21,382 nucleotides of DNA from the NCBI GenBank assembly GCA_030149625.1, contig JASLHP010000423.1:1-21382 (forward strand), in the 5' to 3' direction. The stretch comes from Solirubrobacteraceae bacterium. GTDB lineage: Bacteria; Actinomycetota; Thermoleophilia; Solirubrobacterales; Solirubrobacteraceae. Shown piece after piece: positions 1-7,615 of this stretch. The stretch's first letter is position 1, and each line of letters begins with the position of its first letter. The translations under genes were made by a program, and so were the position numbers. The notes under the pieces were generated by a model that saw only the letters and a program-made list of their open reading frames with translations, made no database searches and was not told the DNA's origin.

Positions 1-965
1 ACGAGCTCGTCGCCGTACTCGCCCTCGCCGTGCTCGATCGGGTCGAGCACGCTGCGGCAGTACGAGCTCAGTGCCTCATCGTCCTGCAGCGACAGCAGCA
101 GCTGAAACGCCCCCAGGTCCGCGTAGGAGGCCACCTCTGGCGCATTGCCGTTACGCAGCCGCACGGCCTCCAGCGCACAACGCGCCTCGTGGAACGCCAT
201 CCGCAGCGAGTGCGTCGCGGTCGCGCGACTCGCTCCCGCCCGCACGCTGCCGAAGCGGCCCGCCAGCTCGGCGCGGATCTTGCGCGCGAGCTCCATCGGC
301 CGCGACTGCGCGTGCGAGCCGCTCGCGTCGCCCGCCGCGCCCGGGTCGATCACCGCGCACACGAGACCCGCGCGGATCGCCACGAGGCTCGCCACGCGCT
401 CGCGCTTCAAGATCGCTTCCACGAGCGCCGCCGCCGCACTCACCTCGCCCAGCCTGAACGCGAGCACGGCCACCCGCTCGCCGATCCCAAACGGACGCAG
501 GCGCGCCTGCAGGTCCTCTGGATACAGGTGCCCCGTCAGCACCTCCGCGAGCACGTCGCCGACCATCGTCCGTTGCAACAGCTCGTAGCGCTCGTCGAGC
601 AGCCGCGCGAACGCGCGCTCGGTGACCGCGATGAACGGCAGCTCGTACGGCACCTCGAACAACGGGAAGCCGCGGCTTCGCGCCGCGTTCACCAGCGCTG
701 CCGGCAGCCGTTTGTGTGCGAAGCCGGTGCCGAAGCCCAGGCCCGCGATCTCGTGGTCGGCGAGCCGTCCGATCAGCTCGCGCTGGGACTTCGGACCGGT
801 CAGCTGGATGCCGGTGCTCAGCAGCAGCTCGCCGCCTTTCAGCCACGGCGTCGGGTCCGGCAGCTCGGTGCTGTGCACCCAGCGCACGTGCGCGCCCGCG
901 GACTCCTGGCCGCTGGCCAGTTCCAGCCCGAGCTCGTCGATCAGGCTCGCGACAGTGAGCTCCAC
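1..965 (-). CDS. PucR-family transcriptional regulator (3' end cut by window edge)
   Basis: The first 321 codons of a regulator are visible; the C-terminus lies beyond base 1. The N-terminus matches the PucR family: an opening VASLIDELGLEL segment, then VRWVHSTELPDPTPWLKGGELLLSTG-type residues at about 28-52, the hallmark of the PucR sensory domain. Residues from about 130 onward resemble the CdaR/GGDEF-like middle domain. The C-terminal HTH_30 DNA-binding domain expected in this family should lie off the edge. The GTG at 965 is chosen because VASLIDEL begins the domain immediately after it; it overlaps the end of the aminotransferase gene by 25 bp, so the two are probably co-transcribed and coupled. 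PucR proteins commonly activate catabolic genes for purines, amines or amino acids, which suits the adjoining aminotransferase and permease. The effector is unknown. Confidence 0.88.
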   Translation of the reverse strand, partial: MELTVASLIDELGLELASGQESAGAHVRWVHSTELPDPTPWLKGGELLLSTGIQLTGPKSQRELIGRLADHEIAGLGFGTGFAHKRLPAALVNAARSRGFPLFEVPYELPFIAVTERAFARLLDERYELLQRTMVGDVLAEVLTGHLYPEDLQARLRPFGIGERVAVLAFRLGEVSAAAALVEAILKRERVASLVAIRAGLVCAVIDPGAAGDASGSHAQSRPMELARKIRAELAGRFGSVRAGASRATATHSLRMAFHEARCALEAVRLRNGNAPEVASYADLGAFQLLLSLQDDEALSSYCRSVLDPIEHGEGEYGDEL

Positions 966-2314
966 CGCTCCATCCGCTCCGAAGCCTCGCTGAGCACGGG
1001 ACGCAGGACCGCCTCGATCTCTTCGAACTGCTGCGGGCCCGCGATCAGCGGCGGCGACAGCTGCACGATCGGGTCGCCGCGGTCGTCCGTGCGGCAGATC
1101 AATCCGCGGTTGTAAAGCTCGCCGGAGAGGAAGCCGCGCAGCAGCTGCTCCGATTCCGCCGCGTCGAACGTCTCCTTCGTGTCCTTGTCCTTCACCAGCT
1201 CGATCGCGTGGAAATAGCCCGCGCCGCGCACGTCGCCGACGATCGGCACCTCGCGCAGGCTGTCGAGCATCTCCCTGAACGCGCCCTCGTTCGCGAGCAC
1301 GTTCTCGTTCAGCCGCTCGTTCTCCAGGATCTCGATGTTCGCGAGACCCACCGCGCACGACACCGGGTGCCCGCCGAACGTGAAGCCGTGGTTGAAGATC
1401 GCCTTGCCGTGCAGGAACGGCTCCGCCACGCGGTCGGCCGCGATCACCGCGCCCAGCGGCGCGTATGCCGAGCTGATGCCCTTCGCCGTCGTGATCATGT
1501 CCGGCTCGTAGCCGAAGCGTTCGCATCCGAACCAGTGGCCGAGGCGCCCCCACGAGCAGATCACCTCGTCGGAGATCAACAGCACGCCGTGGCGATCGCA
1601 GATCTCGCGCACGCGCTGGAAGTAACCGTCCTGCGGCGTGAAGCAGCCGCCGCCGTTCTGCACTGGCTCGAGGATCACCGCCGCCACCGTCTCCGCACCC
1701 TCGAATTCGATCGCTTTCTCGATCTCGTTCGCCGCCCACAACGGGTCGCGGTCCTCGTCCCAGCGATAGGAGTTCGTATTCGCCACGTGGATGCCGCCCG
1801 GCGTCAGCGGTTCGAACGGCGTGCGCAGCGGCGTCAGCCCAGTGGCCGTCAGCGCCCCCATCGAGGTGCCGTGGTATGCGAGGACGCGCGAGATCAGCTT
1901 GTGCCGGCACGGTTCGCCCTTCGCCGCGTGGTAGGCCTTCGCGAGCTTCCACGCCGACTCGACCGCCTCCGAGCCGCCCGAGGTGAAGAACACCCTGTTC
2001 AGATCGCCCGGCGCCAGCTCGGCGATGCGCGTCGCCAGCTCGATCGAGCGTGGGTGCGCATAGCTCCAGTTCGTGTAGAACGCGAGCTCCTTGGCCTGCG
2101 CCGCCGCCGCTTCGCCCAGCTCCGCGCGGCCATGGCCGATGTTCACGCAGTACAGCGCCGACAGGCCGTCCAGGTGGCGCTTGCCGTGCTCGTCGTACAC
2201 GTAGCAGCCCTCGCCGCGCACGATCACCGGAACCTCGTGCTGCGCGTATGAGCCCATGCGCGTGAAGTGCATCCACAGATGGCGCTTTGCCTGCTCTTGA
2301 AGATCGCCAGACAT
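941..2314 (-). CDS. Class III (omega-type) PLP-dependent aminotransferase
   Basis: This 457-aa cytosolic enzyme transfers an amino group from an amine or omega-amino acid to a keto acid using pyridoxal phosphate. Class III signatures are clear: the phosphate-binding TSGGSEAVESA (about 111-121), the aromatic-stacking YHG (147-149), ISDEV with the PLP-pyridine Asp249, and TTAKGISSAYAPLGA with the Schiff-base Lys278. Length is normal for the beta-alanine/putrescine-type aminotransferases. A longer TTG start at 2359 is possible, but the ATG at 2314 has a strong GGAGGAGG ribosome-binding site about 10 bases upstream and removes a non-homologous 15-residue tail. The stop overlaps the PucR gene start. 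A permease diverges from it, and a saccharopine-dehydrogenase-like gene follows that. Donor specificity cannot be read from the sequence; an amine, omega-amino acid or lysine-type substrate is an inference from context. Confidence 0.93.
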   Translation of the reverse strand: MSGDLQEQAKRHLWMHFTRMGSYAQHEVPVIVRGEGCYVYDEHGKRHLDGLSALYCVNIGHGRAELGEAAAAQAKELAFYTNWSYAHPRSIELATRIAELAPGDLNRVFFTSGGSEAVESAWKLAKAYHAAKGEPCRHKLISRVLAYHGTSMGALTATGLTPLRTPFEPLTPGGIHVANTNSYRWDEDRDPLWAANEIEKAIEFEGAETVAAVILEPVQNGGGCFTPQDGYFQRVREICDRHGVLLISDEVICSWGRLGHWFGCERFGYEPDMITTAKGISSAYAPLGAVIAADRVAEPFLHGKAIFNHGFTFGGHPVSCAVGLANIEILENERLNENVLANEGAFREMLDSLREVPIVGDVRGAGYFHAIELVKDKDTKETFDAAESEQLLRGFLSGELYNRGLICRTDDRGDPIVQLSPPLIAGPQQFEEIEAVLRPVLSEASERMERWSSLSRA

Positions 2315-2373
2315 CAGCGGACTGCCTCCTCCATTTAGCTGACTAGACACTCGGGACAACGCTACCCGCTCGC

Positions 2374-2403
2374 CATATGCAGCTCAATGAGCCGCGAGGT
2401 CAA
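2374..2403 (-). promoter_or_regulatory. Candidate sigma70-type promoter for the aminotransferase-pucR operon
   Basis: On the minus strand, TTGACC (2403-2398) is followed after 18 bases by CATATG (2379-2374). This would start transcription near 2367 and leave a leader of about 50 bases before the ATG at 2314. The match to the -10 consensus is only partial. The whole 232-base divergent region 2315-2546 is less GC-rich than the genes and must also hold the permease promoter, which I could not pin down. Confidence 0.4.
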
Positions 2404-2546
2404 CAAATTCCACAGCCATTGTACGACTCGTCTAATTACATCTGGACGTTTTGGGGATCGCGCCCATTGCGCGTCCGCCGTCCCGGACCGTAACTTTTCT
2501 TCACAACAGCGCGCATGTCCGCCGCATCCCAGGAGAGGAGCCGTTG

Positions 2547-4097
2547 ATGGCCATCGAAGGTGCCGCCGCATCCGGATCTCCCGCCGCATCCGGCGTGATG
2601 GACAAGGGCCTGAAGAAAGGCGCGATCGGCTACATCTCGAACATCGTCATCGGCGTGGCGTCGACCGCGCCCGCGTACTCGCTGGCGGCCACGCTCGGCT
2701 TCATCGTCGCCGTCACCGGGGTCGGGGTGCACGCGCCCGCCGTGCTGCTCGTGTCGTTCGTGCCGATGCTGCTCGTCGCCTCGGCGTACAAGTACTTCAA
2801 CCGCGCGGATCCCGACGCCGGCACCACGTTCGCGTGGACGACCCGCGCTTTCGGCCCTGCGACCGGCTGGATGAACGGCTGGGCGATCTTCCTCGCCGAC
2901 GTGATCGTGATGGCCTCGCTGTCGGACATCGCCGCGATCTATACGTTCAAGCTCTTCGGTTTCACAGAACTCGGCGAATCGAAAGCCGCGGTCATCGTCG
3001 CGGCGATCCTGTGGATCGCGATCATGACGTGGATCTGCTATCGCGGCATCGAGCTGTCCGCTGCGATTCAGCGCGCGCTGCTGTCCGCCGAGGTGTGCAT
3101 TCTCGGCCTGTTCGCGGTCGTCGCGCTGGTGAAGGTCTACGGCAGCCATCCGCCAGCGCACTCGATTCAGCCGTCGCTGTCTTGGTTCGACCCGTTCGCG
3201 ATGAACTTCGGCGACCTCGTCGTCGCGGTACTGCTCGGCGTTTTCATCTACTGGGGCTGGGATTCCGGCGTGGCCGTCAACGAGGAGTCCGAGGATCCCG
3301 CCGAGGGACCCGGAAAGGCAGCGGTGATCTCGACGCTGCTGCTCGTCTTCATCTACCTCGTCGTCGCCGCCGGCGCCCAGGCCTTCCACGGCACGGCCTT
3401 CCTCGCGAACGAAGAAAACGCGGCCGACGTCCTCAACGCGCTCGGCAAGGGCGTGCTCGGAGAACCGCTCAACAAGCTGCTGATCATCTCGGTCCTCACC
3501 TCGGCGTCGGCCTCCACGCAGACCACGATCCTTCCCACCGCTCGCACGACGCTGTCGATGGCACATTGGAAAGCCGTCACGAGCCTGCTGGCGCGCGTGC
3601 ACAAGCGCTACCTGACGCCCACCGTCTCAACGCTCGGCTTCGGGCTCTTGTCGATCATCGTCACGGTGCCGCTGCTCGTGCTCTCCGAAAGCGTGCTCGA
3701 AGACTCGATCGCGGCAATCGGGTTTCCGATCTGCTTCTACTACGGCTTCACCGGCGTCGCCTGCGCCTGGTACTACCGACGCGACCTGACCGAAAACGCG
3801 CGCAACTTCCTGCTCCTCGGACTTGGTCCCGTGCTCGGCGGATTGATGCTGTTCGGCGTCGGCATCCGTGCCGCGTTCTATTACGGACACGCCGAAAACG
3901 TCTCGTCGAAGCCCATCCTCGGCATCACGCTGCCACTGTGGATGGGGATCGGCGGCATGATCCTCGGCTTCGTCATCATGCTGATCTCGCGTCCGTACTT
4001 CCGCGAGTTCTTCTCACGCAAGACCGAAACCGCGCCGCGCGGCCTGCTCGAGCAGCCGCCGCCGGCCGGACCCGTCCCGGCGCGCGTGGACTTCTGA
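2547..4097 (+). CDS. APC-superfamily amino acid/amine permease
   Basis: This 516-aa inner-membrane transporter has about 12-14 hydrophobic helices. The start of helix 1 carries GYISNIVIGVASTAPAYSLA (about residues 26-45), the small-residue-rich substrate-binding segment of APC transporters. A further family-like stretch, IYWGWDSGVAVNEESEDP (roughly 234-251), carries acidic residues after a helix, and the short C-terminal tail is Pro-rich and cytoplasmic. The ATG at 2547 is preferred over an upstream ATG at 2451 because it follows a strong AGGAGAGGAG ribosome-binding site and the upstream 32 codons do not look like protein. It is transcribed divergently from the aminotransferase and probably imports that enzyme's substrate by cation symport or exchange. 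The exact substrate is unknown. Confidence 0.92.
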   Translation: MAIEGAAASGSPAASGVMDKGLKKGAIGYISNIVIGVASTAPAYSLAATLGFIVAVTGVGVHAPAVLLVSFVPMLLVASAYKYFNRADPDAGTTFAWTTRAFGPATGWMNGWAIFLADVIVMASLSDIAAIYTFKLFGFTELGESKAAVIVAAILWIAIMTWICYRGIELSAAIQRALLSAEVCILGLFAVVALVKVYGSHPPAHSIQPSLSWFDPFAMNFGDLVVAVLLGVFIYWGWDSGVAVNEESEDPAEGPGKAAVISTLLLVFIYLVVAAGAQAFHGTAFLANEENAADVLNALGKGVLGEPLNKLLIISVLTSASASTQTTILPTARTTLSMAHWKAVTSLLARVHKRYLTPTVSTLGFGLLSIIVTVPLLVLSESVLEDSIAAIGFPICFYYGFTGVACAWYYRRDLTENARNFLLLGLGPVLGGLMLFGVGIRAAFYYGHAENVSSKPILGITLPLWMGIGGMILGFVIMLISRPYFREFFSRKTETAPRGLLEQPPPAGPVPARVDF

Positions 4098-4109
4098 GCG
4101 CGCACGCGC

Positions 4110-5327
4110 CTAGCTCCGCGGCACCTCCAGCTGCCCATGCGGCGACCCGTACGCCGCCAGCAGCTCGAGAAACGGCGCCGGCGGGAACGCCTCCGGCCCG
4201 AGCACGCCCGTGCCCCGCCACTCGCCGCGGTCGAGCAGCTCGAGCGCGACCGCAGGATTGACGGCTGTCTGCCACACGACCGCCTGGCTGGCGTACTCGC
4301 GCATCGTCGTCTCGTTGTCGACGACGTGGTAGAGGTACGTCGAGCGCGGCTGGCCGTCCCTACCCGTGCCCGTCACCCAGGTGCCCGCGCACGTGCGTCC
4401 GCTCATCCGCTCTCCCAGCGTCGCCGGATCGGGCAGCGCCGCGGCGACGACGTCGCGCGGGGCGACCCGCACGCCGCGCACCGACACTGGCTCGGTCGAG
4501 TCGAGCCCGAGCTTGTGCAGCGTTGCCAGCACGTCGATGAACTCCCGACCGAGCCCGTACTTGAACGTCACGCGCTCGCACCGCACCCAGCGCGGGATCA
4601 GCACGACCTCCTCGTGCTCGACGTTGACGCACTCGACCTTGCCGATGCCCTCAGGGAACTCGAACACCTCGGGCTCGGAGAAGGGCGCCGTCGTGTAGAA
4701 GCCGCGCTCGCGCTCCCAGATCAGCGGCGGGTTCAGGCACTCCTCGATCGTCGTCCAGATCGAGAACGTCGGCGCGAAGTCATAGCCCTCGACGATCAGG
4801 TCGGCGCCGTCGCGGACGCCCACTTCATCGATGCTCGAGAACAGCTCGTCGGCCGCGTGGCGCGCGAAGACGTCCGACAGACCGGGCTCGACGCCGATGC
4901 CGACCAGCGCCAGCAGGCCCGCGTCCTGCCACTGCTGATCGCGCGCGAACTGCGCCTCGCCAAGCATCTCGCCCGTGAGCTCATACGGGCGCTCGGGATG
5001 CGGGTGCGAGAGCGTCATCGCCATGTCCAAGTAGGTGACGCGAGCGTCGTAACAGGCCGCGAAGATCGGCTCGTTGAAGCGCGGATCGCATGCGTTCAGA
5101 ACGGCGTCCGGCCGCACGCGCTCGATCAACTCGACGAGCTCCTCGCGGCTGGACGCGTCGACGCGCTCGGCCGTGAAGCGATCGGGCTCTCCGAGCCGCT
5201 CGACCACCGCACCCGCCCGCTCGAGCGCCACGTCCGCGAGCACCACCCGCGAGAACGCCGCGCGGCGCTGCGCGATCGCGGCGAACGCCGCGCCTACGCC
5301 GCCCGCTCCGACAACGAGAACCTTCAC
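4110..5327 (-). CDS. Saccharopine dehydrogenase-like NAD(P)-dependent oxidoreductase
   Basis: This 405-aa soluble protein begins with a Rossmann nucleotide-binding fold, MKVLVVGAGGVGAAF, with the glycine motif at residues 7-12. RPDAVLNACDPRFNEPIFAAC (about 89-109) and a following LDMAM segment are typical of the saccharopine dehydrogenase NADP-binding domain. The C-terminal half matches the catalytic/dimerisation domain of the same family, which also includes carboxynorspermidine dehydrogenase. Members oxidise or form secondary amines that link an amino acid to a keto acid. It is convergent with the permease, with only 12 bases between the stop codons, and probably belongs to the same catabolic function. 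The GTG start at 5327 directly precedes the Rossmann strand; its ribosome-binding site is weak. Whether it acts on saccharopine, a polyamine adduct or another substrate cannot be decided here. Confidence 0.9.
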   Translation of the reverse strand: MKVLVVGAGGVGAAFAAIAQRRAAFSRVVLADVALERAGAVVERLGEPDRFTAERVDASSREELVELIERVRPDAVLNACDPRFNEPIFAACYDARVTYLDMAMTLSHPHPERPYELTGEMLGEAQFARDQQWQDAGLLALVGIGVEPGLSDVFARHAADELFSSIDEVGVRDGADLIVEGYDFAPTFSIWTTIEECLNPPLIWERERGFYTTAPFSEPEVFEFPEGIGKVECVNVEHEEVVLIPRWVRCERVTFKYGLGREFIDVLATLHKLGLDSTEPVSVRGVRVAPRDVVAAALPDPATLGERMSGRTCAGTWVTGTGRDGQPRSTYLYHVVDNETTMREYASQAVVWQTAVNPAVALELLDRGEWRGTGVLGPEAFPPAPFLELLAAYGSPHGQLEVPRS

Positions 5328-5452
5328 CGGCCTAGTCTGACGTAAAGCGCATAGTTTGGGATGTCACAAACGCGCGCCGCGCGTACTACGCAACGCAGCA
5401 GGCCGCTCCCGTATGCTGCGCCGATCCGCGCGGCTTCGAACACAAGCAGGCC
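5328..5452. other. Divergent intergenic region
   Basis: These 125 bases separate the divergent oxidoreductase and membrane-protein genes and should contain both promoters. A TATGCT at about 5413-5418 could serve as a -10 box for the plus-strand gene, but no convincing -35 partner was found. No RNA gene or clear operator is visible. Confidence 0.3.
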
Positions 5453-7615
5453 ATGAGCACTGGTCTTCCCAGCCCGCCACGCACGCCGCCCGAATCATCC
5501 GAGCCTCACGATGGCGTCAGCGCGGCAGGCGGCGCGACGCCGCCAGCCTCCACAGACGCCGTCGCCCGACTCGGCCGCTGGGCGCCCTCGCCGGCGATCG
5601 ACCGCGCCGAGGTCGCGCTCGTGGCGCTGGCCGGGCTGCTGCTCGCAATCCTCACGAGCTGGCCGCTCGTCCTGCACATGGGCAGCCGCATCGCCCCCGA
5701 TCTCGGCGACCCCGTGCGCACCGCGTGGCAGATCGCATGGGTGGGGCACGCGATGCTCCACCACCCGCTGAACGTCTTCGACTCGAACGCCTTCTATCCG
5801 CATCCGTTCAGCCTCGCGTTCTCGGACTCGCTGCTCGGCTACGGGCCGGTCGCGTTCGTCGGCTCGGGCACCCTCGCCACGCTCGTCCGTTACAACCTCA
5901 TCTTCCTATGGATCTGGTCGTTCTGCTTCGTGGGCGCGTACCTGCTCGCGCGCGAGCTGGGACTGCGCCGGCTGGGAGCCGCCGCAACCGGGCTCGCCTT
6001 CGCATACGCGCCCTACCGCGTGACCGAGGCCGGCCATTTTCAGGTGATCTCCTCCGGCGGCCTCGCCTGCGGCCTGTTCCTGCTGCTGCGCGGCTATCGC
6101 CGGGACTCACGCGGACTCGTGCTCGCCGGCTGGCTGCTGTCGGCCTGGCAGATCAGCCTCGGCTTCACGCTCGGCCTGCAGTACGCCTACCTCCTGGCGC
6201 TGCTCGCGCTGCTCGTGCTCGTGTTCTGGTGGCGCGGACGTCTGAGCCCCGGCCCGGCTTGGCAGCCGGCCGCGACCGGCACGCGCGGAACGCTCGTCCC
6301 GCGACGCCTGCTCGCGGTCACGCTGATCGGCATCGTCGCCGTCGGCGCGATCACCGTGTACGAGGCGCGCCCGTACCTGCGCGTCGCCGCGCTTTACCCG
6401 ACCGCCAAGCGCACGATCAAGGAAGTCGAAACCTACTCCGCCGGCCCCGCCGCGCTGCTCGGCGCCTCCTCCGAGAACCGCGTCTGGGGCTCGCTCACGT
6501 CCGGCATGCGCGCGAAAGTCAACTCCAAGAACGAGAGCGTGTTCTTCCCGGGCGGCCTGATCCTCGTGCTCGCGCTGGTCGGACTCCTCGGGGTGGGCCG
6601 GACGCGCGGCCCGGACGACGCGGGCGGGGCGGACGACGCGGGCCCGGCGAACGAGGCGGGCCGGGCGAACGAGGCGGGCGGGGCGGACGACGCGGGCCCG
6701 GCGGACGACGCGGGCCGTGCCGACAACGCGGACGGGCCGCGACATCCGTACACGCGCCGATTGCGCGTCGGCCTGCTCGCCGGCATCGTCGTCTGCTCGA
6801 TCCTCGCGCTCGGCCTCGGCCTGACCGGCGCCGGCTATCCGTACCGGCTGCTCTACGACTACGCGCCAGGCTGGGACGGCGTGCGCGTGCCCGGACGCAT
6901 CTTCACGCTCGCGACGCTGTTCTACGCGCTGCTCGCGGGCGCCGGCGCGCAGCTGCTCGCGCAGCGGATCGGGGCCTGGAACGAGCGGCGGCGACGGTCC
7001 CACGGCGACGCGTCCGCCACAGCTCTCGGCAATGGCAACGGCAAGCTCGCCCCGGAGGGGCGGAGCGACGGCACGCCGGCTCTGCGTCGAGGAGCGCTCG
7101 CGCTGCCAGCGCTCGGCCTGCCGGCGCTCGCGGGAGCGGTGCTGCTGATCGGCATCCTCGGCGAAGGCGCCGGGCACCTCGGCCACCCGCTCGTGCCGCG
7201 ACCGGCGACGGCGGAGATCGGCCTGCCTGGACCGTTGATCGACCTACCCACCGACGGCGCGCTCGACCGCGTCTGGCAGTACTTCTCGACCGACGGCTTC
7301 CCCAAGATCGCCAACGGCGAGAGCACCTTCGACATCCCCGCCGAGGACGATCTGCGCGGCGGCATGAGCGGCTTTCCCGACAAGGCCAGCGTCGAGAAGC
7401 TGCGCTATTCCGGCATCCGCACGGTCGTGCTGCACACGGTGCTGCCGAAGGGCCTGCCGCCCGAGCAGGGCTGGGTCTTCCCCGAGCCCGACGACCCCGC
7501 CGCGAACGCGCGCAAACCGATCGCCGGCCTGGGCATCACGCGGCGACAGGTCGGCTCGGTCTTCATCTACGAGATCGGGCCCGGGCCCAAGGCCCTGCAC
7601 GGCACCGACGAATGA
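5453..7615 (+). CDS. GT-C-like polytopic membrane protein (probable glycosyltransferase)
   Basis: The product is a 720-aa membrane protein. A Pro/Ser-rich cytoplasmic tail (1-50) leads into transmembrane helix 1 (about 52-71). The following outside loop carries acidic residues (D83, D86) and an NAFYPHPFSLAFSD stretch. This is the layout of GT-C glycosyltransferases, which use lipid-phosphate-linked sugars and carry catalytic acidic residues in the first loop. Several further helices follow, and the last ~150 residues form a soluble, probably extracytoplasmic domain. Residues 386-426 are a low-complexity hexapeptide repeat between two helices (described separately). Its stop overlaps the next gene's start in ATGA, so the two are translationally coupled. 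A role in cell-surface polysaccharide or glycoprotein assembly is likely; donor and acceptor are unknown, and catalysis is inferred from topology only. Confidence 0.8.
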   Translation: MSTGLPSPPRTPPESSEPHDGVSAAGGATPPASTDAVARLGRWAPSPAIDRAEVALVALAGLLLAILTSWPLVLHMGSRIAPDLGDPVRTAWQIAWVGHAMLHHPLNVFDSNAFYPHPFSLAFSDSLLGYGPVAFVGSGTLATLVRYNLIFLWIWSFCFVGAYLLARELGLRRLGAAATGLAFAYAPYRVTEAGHFQVISSGGLACGLFLLLRGYRRDSRGLVLAGWLLSAWQISLGFTLGLQYAYLLALLALLVLVFWWRGRLSPGPAWQPAATGTRGTLVPRRLLAVTLIGIVAVGAITVYEARPYLRVAALYPTAKRTIKEVETYSAGPAALLGASSENRVWGSLTSGMRAKVNSKNESVFFPGGLILVLALVGLLGVGRTRGPDDAGGADDAGPANEAGRANEAGGADDAGPADDAGRADNADGPRHPYTRRLRVGLLAGIVVCSILALGLGLTGAGYPYRLLYDYAPGWDGVRVPGRIFTLATLFYALLAGAGAQLLAQRIGAWNERRRRSHGDASATALGNGNGKLAPEGRSDGTPALRRGALALPALGLPALAGAVLLIGILGEGAGHLGHPLVPRPATAEIGLPGPLIDLPTDGALDRVWQYFSTDGFPKIANGESTFDIPAEDDLRGGMSGFPDKASVEKLRYSGIRTVVLHTVLPKGLPPEQGWVFPEPDDPAANARKPIAGLGITRRQVGSVFIYEIGPGPKALHGTDE
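6608..6730 (+). repeat. In-frame 18-bp tandem repeat (minisatellite) within the GT-C-like gene
   Basis: A 15-bp partial unit (6608-6622) is followed by six 18-bp units starting at 6623, 6641, 6659, 6677, 6695 and 6713. Each encodes a hexapeptide of the form G-x-A-(D/N)-(D/E/N)-A. The units at 6623 and 6677 are identical, and the others differ by a few bases. Because the unit is a multiple of three, copy-number change would lengthen or shorten the loop without shifting the frame. Confidence 0.92.

Noticed and set aside
151..846. 231-codon minus-strand frame
   Set aside because: It is a frame-shifted shadow of the PucR gene, which continues past the left edge and is readable as a family member in the adjacent frame.
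4098..4109. GCGCG-CA-CGCGC symmetric sequence filling the 12-base gap between permease and oxidoreductase
   Set aside because: The loop would be only two bases and alternating GC is common here; it is too weak to call a terminator.
2387..4261. 624-codon plus-strand frame over the permease
   Set aside because: It is an Arg-rich frame shadow of the APC permease and continues into the oppositely oriented oxidoreductase gene.
4137..5345. 402-codon plus-strand frame
   Set aside because: It is antisense to the saccharopine-dehydrogenase-like gene and its composition is Arg/His/Asp-rich.
5356..7611. Upstream part of a 1305-codon open frame joined to the second GT-C-like gene
   Set aside because: Its translation is Arg-rich and lies out of frame over a well-formed membrane protein; only the part from 7612 is real.
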